A stretch of DNA of 64,000 nt, taken from Callorhinus ursinus. Taxonomy: Eukaryota > Chordata > Mammalia > Carnivora > Otariidae. A program made the position numbers and the translations under genes. Below the pieces are notes generated by a model. That model was given only the letters and a program-made list of their open reading frames with translations, searched no databases and had not been told where the DNA came from. The stretch is taken from NCBI RefSeq assembly GCF_003265705.1, contig NW_020312785.1:127851150-127915149 (forward strand), in the 5' to 3' direction. Position 1 is the stretch's first letter. Every line of letters begins with the position of its first letter. Shown here one piece after another: positions 56,706 to 64,000 of the stretch.

Positions 56706-58665
56706 TCATTTATTTTAAATGATTAATTTTAAAGTATTTAATGTGAACTTGGTGATGGTCTGGGCATCAAGTGTTTTAAAGTTGAAAGTCTTCAGTAAAA
56801 GATTAGGATAGCAAAGATCAAAGCCTATCTCCAGAGTGCTCAACTCTGAATAGTTGTGAAGCAGAACATGTGATGGGATAAAGAACCCATTTCCATAAAT
56901 GGCAAGGAATAAAGAGCATCCCTCCACTCCATCCTCTGATGATGGTTTATTTAGCTAAAGACACATGTCTTCACCATACCAATTCTCTTAAATTCAGCTT
57001 AAAATCTTTGGTGATGGACAAGAACGAGTCAGAACTAATTAGTCAAAGCCCTTTGCTGTGGCTGCACTGTGAGAAGAGACAAAAACACTGGGTGTGTGTT
57101 TGGTTCCAGGTTCCTCAGGTAGAGGCATGGCTTGCAGTGGCGCATAAAACCAAAGGAAGAAAGACAACTCGTTGAGATGTACACTAGGGTGAATCTGTAT
57201 GTTGATTATACATCAATTGGATATTTAAGAAAAGGCAAGAAAGCAAACAAAAGGGCTTGAATAAAGAAAAAAGATTTTAGAGAAAAATAATTCAATTACA
57301 ATAATACCAGCTCTAACAAAACAAAACAAAACACATTACCTTTCTCTCACCTGAACAGATGGAATCAAATTTCTATTATGAGCTTAGAGAGAGGATGTAA
57401 TCATCTCACACATAAGCTAGACTGATGGAACTTAGGAGGGCATAAATACTAGTTATTAAAAGGATATATTCCTTAAGGCACCCTAAAACATTACTGCCTT
57501 TTTGAGGACTGGAGAGTAGGGACATTTAAGAATAGCTCACTAACCTGTGGTCCAGTTGTAAGCATCTCTAAGTGTGAAAAGAAAACTCGATGCCAGGGAG
57601 GGGAGGCAGTTTTAGTTCTGTTTCACAAAAGAACTACTTCTAGGAGTTCTAGGGATGCTGTGACAATCCCCAAGCGGCAGCTATGTTATTCCTTCATGGC
57701 TTCTCAGAAGGAAGAATTACATTTCTCATATTGTGCCTATATGTTTCCTTATTAACATTCAGAATTGGGAATTTTATCTTATAATTATTCCAGTAAGAAA
57801 TTTTCTGAACTTGATGATTCAGAGGATAGAACAAATATGTTTGCAATTTTGTACTTACTTTTATGTAAATATTTGTTATGTGAATTACATAACTCATAAA
57901 ACCTCATATCTTTTCATTATATCTAATTTGAGCTCTCAACTTCACATTATAGAACCCTTCCCTAAAAGTGCTTTTATGAAAATATATAAGCTTGCATGTT
58001 GATTTATACTTCAGAAATCCACCTGTCATATTTATTTTTTAAAAAACCTTCTAATTGTCTGCATGGCTAAATGGAATTTAAAATGAACCCCCCAAAATAA
58101 AGTTGTGTAATATTGTAATCTTTGTCCAAGATGGTATGTGCTAGAAGTTGTCAGGTCTTCATAAGAAAATAGTTTAAAATTACATGGATTTTATATAAAA
58201 TAATAACACCTTCAAACTTCAATGGGCCCAAGTTATTTGCTAAAAATTTTGTGCTATGAAAGATCTTAGAATTCAATTAGCACAAACTTCCATACTTGAC
58301 TTGATGATCTAGACTTAGGTCATAATTTCTTCCACTAATGAAATAATAAGCATGCATTAGACCTGGTAGAAGTCTTTTAATGAAGTGTGTGACTTCCTGA
58401 CATGCTTTGGTATGTGCTTAACAAATATGGAAGAACAGATTGTAAACTCCTCCAGCAGTCTTTAGTCAAAAGGGGGCAATCAAAATTTTAAAGGTTGATC
58501 TGGTACAGCATACTGTTATAAAATTAATAGTGGCAGTCCTAATGAAACCCCTTAATGTGATGATTAAAAAGATCCTATGAAATAAAGTACACATATAATC
58601 TAAAAATGCATTCTTACCCCTGGAGAAATGAAGGTTGGGTGAAGGATCTGAGTTTTTCAAACTTC
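56706..58665. other. No feature recognised
   Basis: About 2 kb of AT-rich sequence. A (CAAAA)n patch is at 57318-57333. Short ORFs without motifs. Confidence 0.45.
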
Positions 58666-58669
58666 TTTT

Positions 58670-58918
58670 CAGTAATAATAGCTCGCACCTGTGTAGGCAT
58701 TTTAACTTTTTACGAAGCACTTTCATAACTTCCACCTAACTGTATCCTTATACCATCTCTATCAAGTAGTCATGGGGGAAATAACCATTCCCATTTGTCA
58801 TCAAGGGAACTGCTTCCAAAAGAAATTATTAAGGGACTTACTCAAGGCCAAGCAAATCAGTGGGGGACTAGACCTGGAAACCATATTATGTAACTCCAAA
58901 CCCAGGCCTCTTCCACAC
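58670..58918 (-). mobile_element. MIR element, antisense
   Basis: AGTAATAATAGCTCGCACCT, CATTCCCATTTGTCATCAAG, GGACTTACTCAAGGCCAAGC and CCCAGGCCTCTTCCACAC follow the complement of MIR over most of its length. Confidence 0.8.
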
Positions 58919-59237
58919 AGACAAACCAACACCAGTGAGTACTAATATCTCCTGCTGGGGATAATCATTCTCATAAAGGAGACTGTATTCCGTTCTGAGA
59001 ACCAGCACTTGAATAAAAAAGAAACTTGGAGATGGTTTAGAGACAAACAGTAAAAATGATCCACATTTGAGAAATAACTAGAGGAAGATAATGCCCTGAA
59101 ACTGATTTGTTGGGAAACTTTAGCGTTGTGTACAAAAGACTGACCAAGGACTTACTATCATTAACAAAAAACTTACAGCATTTTCTGCTTAAAATTTAAG
59201 ACAGAATGGCAAGTATATTACATCAGAAGATAGGTTG

Positions 59238-59424
59238 GGGCTCCTGGGTGGCTCAGTTGGTTAAGCGACTGCCTTCGGCTCAGGTCATGATCCTGGAGTC
59301 CCGGGATCGAGTCCCACATCGGGCTCCCTGCTCAGCAGGGGGTCTGCCTCTCCCTCTGACCCTCTTCCCTCTCATGCTCTCTGTCTCTCATTCTCTCTCA
59401 AATAAATAAAATCTTAAAAAAAAA
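59238..59424 (+). mobile_element. Can-SINE with TSD
   Basis: Head GGGGCTCCTGGGTGGCTCAG, a near-consensus middle (TTAAGCGACTGCCTTCGGCT) and an A-tail. The TSD AGAAGATAGGTTGGG and AGAATATAGGTTGGG (59225-59239 and 59425-59439) differ at one base. The ORF at 59206-59409 is the SINE read through. Confidence 0.94.
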
Positions 59425-59439
59425 AGAATATAGGTTGGG

Positions 59440-61085
59440 TAACTAAGAATATCCTAGGATGAGAATTACCAGATATCTGTACTACCAGGTCATTTTATAT
59501 AATTGGTTTATGCCAATCTGTTCCTGAGACATTGTCAAGGCTGGGTAGAGTGCCGCCACTTTGGGTGTAAGAGACTCCAAAGTCAAAAGGATCCATTTGA
59601 TAATTCTCTACCCTTTGATGGTTCACCTCCATCATCTCTAAAAAAAGACCTGAGTCTAAATGAAATGGAGCCTCTCTTGAGTCACACTGAAGTTTGGTAA
59701 CTCTACTCTATATACAGAGTTATTCATTCAGAATTTCCAGAAGTTTCAGAACTAACCAAAACCAGCAGGAACATATACAATCTGCACAAATTTATATGCA
59801 TGCATGTACACAAAATGTAAGCACACAAGAGACAAGTTGATAGTACTAAACCAGTTCTCTCTGTTTGCAATTGACCTGGGAACATAGTGTGGCACTGAGT
59901 ACCTGCTTATAGCATTCACATAAGTTTCAAATGGTTGTAACTATAGTGATCGATAATTACAAAGGGTGCACTTTGTATGAAGGTAATTTTAAAAAGATAG
60001 TGACAATTTATTCTGAAAACAAAACACAATAAAAAAGCAAAGACAACTCACATGGTTTTCCAACTCTAGGCATCATCATCTTGACTAATTGCCAAGAAGT
60101 AGCCAGTAAATTCAGGCACCATCATATATAATATATATATATGTGAGAAACAATTTGAAGATGGCAATAGATATGTTCAAAATTACCAATCTACTCTTTG
60201 GAATAAAGACTGTGAGGCAGCTTATCATACATGTGATTATATAAAATGACCTTAAAAATAGCTCTGAAGTCAATTTCCAGTTCTCTACTATAGAACTTGT
60301 GCACCCCCTTTACTATATGCCTAAAATGATAAATTTGGTTAATCAAAGATATTTCTGTACTCTGTAACTCAGATCTTAACTGTTGACAACTTACTGAGTC
60401 CCAAGGAAAGGTTCAAATGTTGGTTAACTGGTTGATTTGCTAAGCCCAGTAATGACTATGACGTGGCTCTCTATTCTCCTCTGACCTGAGCCTTCTTCAT
60501 ATTCTAAATCTATAGCAAGGGTATATTAAATCAGGTTAGAAAATGTTCTTAAAAAGTACTTTTTTCCCCTAAGATGCTATCAATTCTAAGATTCACCACC
60601 AGGTTTAGTCAATAGTGGTTTTGTTTTTGTTGGGGGATGGGCACTGCCACAGTAAATATGCACATAGTGTCAAGTTCATCCTAGTATCAGAACTGCTTAA
60701 AAGTATCCAAGGTGTTTCAAGAATTAAAGAACCACAGCAGTTCCTGCTCAGAATTGAGTTGAAAATAAATCATTCACTGTACTCTACCCCACTGCTTCTT
60801 AAATTATATACAAACCTCTATCCCAATACAGGAGCTCAGTAAATGGCTGATAAACCATTCTATATTCAATATTGTGATCACTGCACAGGGCTAAGTAGAG
60901 ACCATGTAGCCTAACTGTAATATCTGAATAGAAATCTACTTTTCCTATTATTTCTATTCCTAGAGCCTTTTCTCTTATTTCCTCACATGTCTCCTTCACT
61001 TAAAGATCAAGCTTTAGCCAATAAGGGTTTGTCAAGAGGCAGGCAGAAGCAAAAATATATTGCCATTTTATCAGTAATGATACAG
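59440..61085. other. No feature recognised
   Basis: Unassigned sequence with a short TA run at 60124-60142. No exon or repeat supported. Confidence 0.45.
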
Positions 61086-61089
61086 TCAA

Positions 61090-61215
61090 TTTATTGTATG
61101 GTGATTATACCTACCTTACAGAATTGACATGAGGATTAAATAACACAGCACATGAGCATCTAACATTGAGCTAGACATTTCATAAGCAATAAGATGTAGT
61201 AACTATTAGTTTTCC
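61090..61215 (+). mobile_element. MIR element, 3' part
   Basis: GTGATTATACCTACCTTACA, CATGAGGATTAAATAACACA and a final AGATGTAGTAACTATTAGT follow the 3' half of sense MIR. Confidence 0.75.
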
Positions 61216-62945
61216 TCACACTCTACAGCTCCTCCAAAATTACCTATAGAAGTTTCTTCTATTTCCCAGGGGAGCTTACAATTTGTCTAAGAAATCTGTA
61301 TAACAAACATCCCAAAGAGCTGGTCTGTCAATGGGAGAGCCCTCAGTGGAGAGCAAGGGAGAAGAAAGTAAATGAGCAATGCCAGAATTTTCTTTCATAG
61401 ATGGAGGAAGCAAACCCTGATTTCTTTATTTCTGAGACTAAGTTTCCAATTGTACCCTCTTCCAATTACTGGATTTCTGTTTTACTCTTCTGTTCTGAGT
61501 CTCTGGCTAGGTAATTCTAATCCCTCCAGGACTGAGGTCCTAGATACATGCCAACAGTTACTCTCAGAGTCCACAAACTTGTTCCTAAATTTAGGAATAG
61601 AAGTTGCTCTCAACAAGGCCCCAGACTATGATTTCCTTTGTGGATCCCTGAAGAATTTATGCTTCTAAATCCACTGTTGCTATGCTGCCTCAATTGCTTC
61701 ATTATCCCTACATGCAACTCTCTTCCTTCACTAAAGTGGGCAACAAATGCTTCCCTGGAGCACCACAGGTGGTCTTGGCACAGTGTGGATGTGCCCAAAG
61801 GAAAATCTTCCAATTGCCCACATGATTTGTCCCCCAGTGTTTCTTAACCACAGTGGGTAGTTTCACTCAAGATCCTTTACCTGTAATACCTTTACCACCA
61901 CCATTTTCTGACAGCCAATGCTTTCATACCCATCTGTGGCAAGAGAAACCATTTCAAGATTGGAAGAGGAGAAAGATGCTTAAACCCATCAAAGATATGC
62001 CATCCGTAATGTGTTTATTCATAAGCAGATGCTTTATTTGAAAGCAGTCTTCAATGTGTGAACATGAAACTTATATAAACTAGTTTATACAGAACTCTAT
62101 AACAAGGTTTAGAATTATCTTTTCTAATCCACGCATTATAATCACCCTTGTAACTTTCAGAAAAGCTGGATGTATAAATTCTGAAAACTTACTAGGGAAA
62201 GAAACCTATCAACTCTGTTACTTGTAGGTAGATTATAAGATTATATTCTGGCAAGGTTAATGGAAAGTGTCATCTACTATATATACGTATTTCCATCCCC
62301 CCCAGAACAATCACAAAAGCTATTAAAAATCATGACAAAAATCAAACATTGAGAATAACACACTCATGTTTAAACATGACTCTTCCAATTGACAGGAGTA
62401 ACCTTGACAAGCTGCCACCCATCAACACTTTCTAAACTGACTGGGGTATTCCACATCTTTCCTGCAACATTAAAAGACAGTTTGCAAAATTATCACCTCA
62501 CAGTGAGCTTGAAAGGAAGTTTCTCATCCTAATAAAAAAGTATCTCTTAAGGTTCCCGTTAACTCAACATTCATGAATAGTTAAAAGTTCTTTGCATATA
62601 ACTCACACTTGCTCTTGAGACTTTCTTCTGTGCATATTTTTCCTCTCTCTTGAAGCTTCCTTTTACTGTTAGAGTTTATTTTTTAAATTTTTTTCTTGCT
62701 TTATTTTCATTTCAGACCCCTAGGGCATATAATATATCACATGATTTGGGCTATAAGTTGGTTGGGAACAGCTTTCTGAAAAGTAAACTATAGATTTAAG
62801 TAGTAATGATGGATATGCACTGGGTTATCTTAACTGCATTCATTTCCTCATATTCTTTGGAAGAAAAAAATTTCCAATTAACTCTGAGAAAAGGCTGCCC
62901 CGAGATCCCATTCATGGAAACGTCTTGTGTAACTTAGCTGCTCTT
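61216..62945. other. No gene recognised
   Basis: About 1.7 kb. A 98-codon ORF (61372-61668) and overlapping ones on both strands show no recognisable domain. No named repeat supported. Confidence 0.4.
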
Positions 62946-62949
62946 GACT

Positions 62950-63320
62950 CTACGCCTAGCTATATCTCGGTTAGGCTTGACTTGGCCACAGTGATTGATC
63001 CAGAACCAATGAGAAAAGAGACTTCTATTGGGCTCCCAAGAGAGAGGCAAGTGCTCTTTCCTGATCTTGAACAGGAGAGACTATAAGCTAGAATTGCTCC
63101 AGCCATCTTGCCATCAGGCAGGAAGGGCAAATCAGAGATTTTGATCAAGGCAGAGCAAGTGTAAGTGAGAGGTGAAGAGGAAGCTTGAGAGTTGCCTGAG
63201 CTCTTGGCCTGAGGCAAGCCCTATGGCTAATTCTTTAATTACTTGGATCAATAAATCCCATTTTTGCTTAAGCCAGCTTAAGTTGGGCTTTGGGACACAC
63301 ACAGTCAAGAGGAATGCTAA
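62950..63320 (+). mobile_element. Ancient interspersed repeat, family not assigned
   Basis: TTGATCCAGAACCAATGAGA, GCTCCAGCCATCTTGCCATC, ATCAATAAATCCCATTTTTG and TTAAGCCAGCTTAAGTTGGG follow a common old repeat whose end has an AATAAA just before a 'TTAAGCCAG' phrase. Probably retroviral-LTR-like, but unnamed here. Confidence 0.5.
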
Positions 63321-63650
63321 TTAATGCAGTTTGTTCAGTGAGGCTAGAATGAAGAGACTGAGAATACACAAGAAATACAATCCTTCTCATAATGTACAAA
63401 AAATCCTCAATTACCAATGTTTAGAGAATATGGAAAAAATAACATAATTAAATGTGAATATTTTTCCTTTTCACAATTTTATCTCTATGAGCCAAAGGTC
63501 CTTTCAATTATTTAAAAGGCAAGCTAATTGTTTTGGTATCTTTTAGGTATATACACATTAGTTATGAAAACAGAGTGTGTGGAAGTCACATCAACACAGA
63601 CTCTACAAGCATATTTACTGGGAGGGAAATTACAACTAAAAAATGTCATT

Positions 63651-64000
63651 TTATTTACTTATTTATTAGTTTTATTTTGTTATGTTAATCATCATACATC
63701 ATTAGTTTTTGATGTAGTGTTCCATGATTCACTGTTTGCGTATAACACCCAGCACGCCATTCAGTACACACCCTCTTTAATACCCATCACCAGGCTAACC
63801 CATCCCCCCAACCCCCTCCCCTCTAGAACGCTCAGTTTGTTTCTCAGAGTCCATCGTCTCTCATGGTTCATCTCCCCGTCTGATTCCCCCCCTTCATTTT
63901 TCCCTTCCTACTATCTTTTTTTTTTTAACACATAATGTATTATTTGTTTTAGAGGTACAGGTCTGTGATTCATCAGTCTTACACAATTCACAGCGCTCAC
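63651..64000 (-). mobile_element. L1 3' UTR, antisense, cut by the window edge
   Basis: The complement runs from an A-rich tail (63651-63690) through the second 3' UTR module (GTTATACGCAAACAGTGAA in sense), the linker (63890-63930, short and not expanded) and into the first module at the window edge. The ORF at 63528-63935 is this UTR read backwards. It shows that the two-module 3' UTR is normal for this L1 lineage. Confidence 0.92.

Noticed and set aside
56344..56709. 121-codon minus-strand ORF as a gene
   Set aside because: It coincides with an old repeat fragment and has no recognisable motif.
61372..61813. 98-codon ORF and its overlapping neighbours as a gene
   Set aside because: Open frames on both strands over the same bases and no motif. 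The composition is not that of a coding region.
1..64000. CRISPR arrays, operons, phage or plasmid features
   Set aside because: The DNA is mammalian nuclear sequence. The direct repeats found are SINE/L1 copies or microsatellites without spacer structure.

Overview
This window looks like intergenic (or large-intron) nuclear DNA from a carnivoran mammal. I found no host protein-coding exon and no intact RNA gene. The organism is inferred from repeats. There are 17 tRNA-derived Can-SINEs, which carry the head motif CCTGGGTGGCTCAG, a CT-rich body and an AATAAA-type A-rich tail. Young LINE-1 copies have a two-module 3' UTR. The SINE consensus resembles the arctoid form (bear, seal, mustelid groups) more than the dog or cat forms as I remember them. 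That placement is an inference and would need a repeat-library search. Base composition is AT-rich, as expected for a LINE-rich, gene-poor region.

Layout. 1-1159: 3' end of a young L1 cut by the window edge, followed by a 33-bp L1 micro-insertion and an old SINE. 2-15 kb: ancient MIR, L2 and hAT debris with younger SINEs at 2.8, 10.3 and 14.2 kb. 15567-16725: a second young L1 3' fragment, almost identical to the first, inside a perfect 16-bp target-site duplication (TSD). 20.9-24.3 kb: a decayed ancient L1 with several microsatellites in its body. 25-31.5 kb: a SINE-rich zone and another old L1. 33.1-33.8 kb: an antisense L1 split by a SINE. 38229-41815: a chimeric retrocopy in which the first 59 positions of U6 snRNA are joined to a 5'-truncated L1, inside one diverged TSD. 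42-44.6 kb: a half-L1 (ORF1-type) relic, two SINEs, MER5A and a second hAT-like element. 47620-48291: an L1 3' UTR whose internal GAA tract contains a 100-N assembly gap. 51955-52498: a processed pseudogene of S100A11 on the minus strand. 52.5-63.6 kb: mostly ancient, unassignable sequence with one SINE. 63651-64000: another L1 3' UTR, antisense, running off the window.

Nothing here works as a gene set or operon. The content is shaped by L1 machinery, which mobilised its own RNA, tRNA-derived SINE RNA, U6-L1 chimeric RNA and S100A11 mRNA. The most useful observations are the U6-L1 chimera, the duplicated 3' UTR of the young L1s, a short divergence patch between two otherwise identical L1 copies, and repeated microsatellite growth inside L1 bodies. 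I see no evidence of an undescribed biological system.
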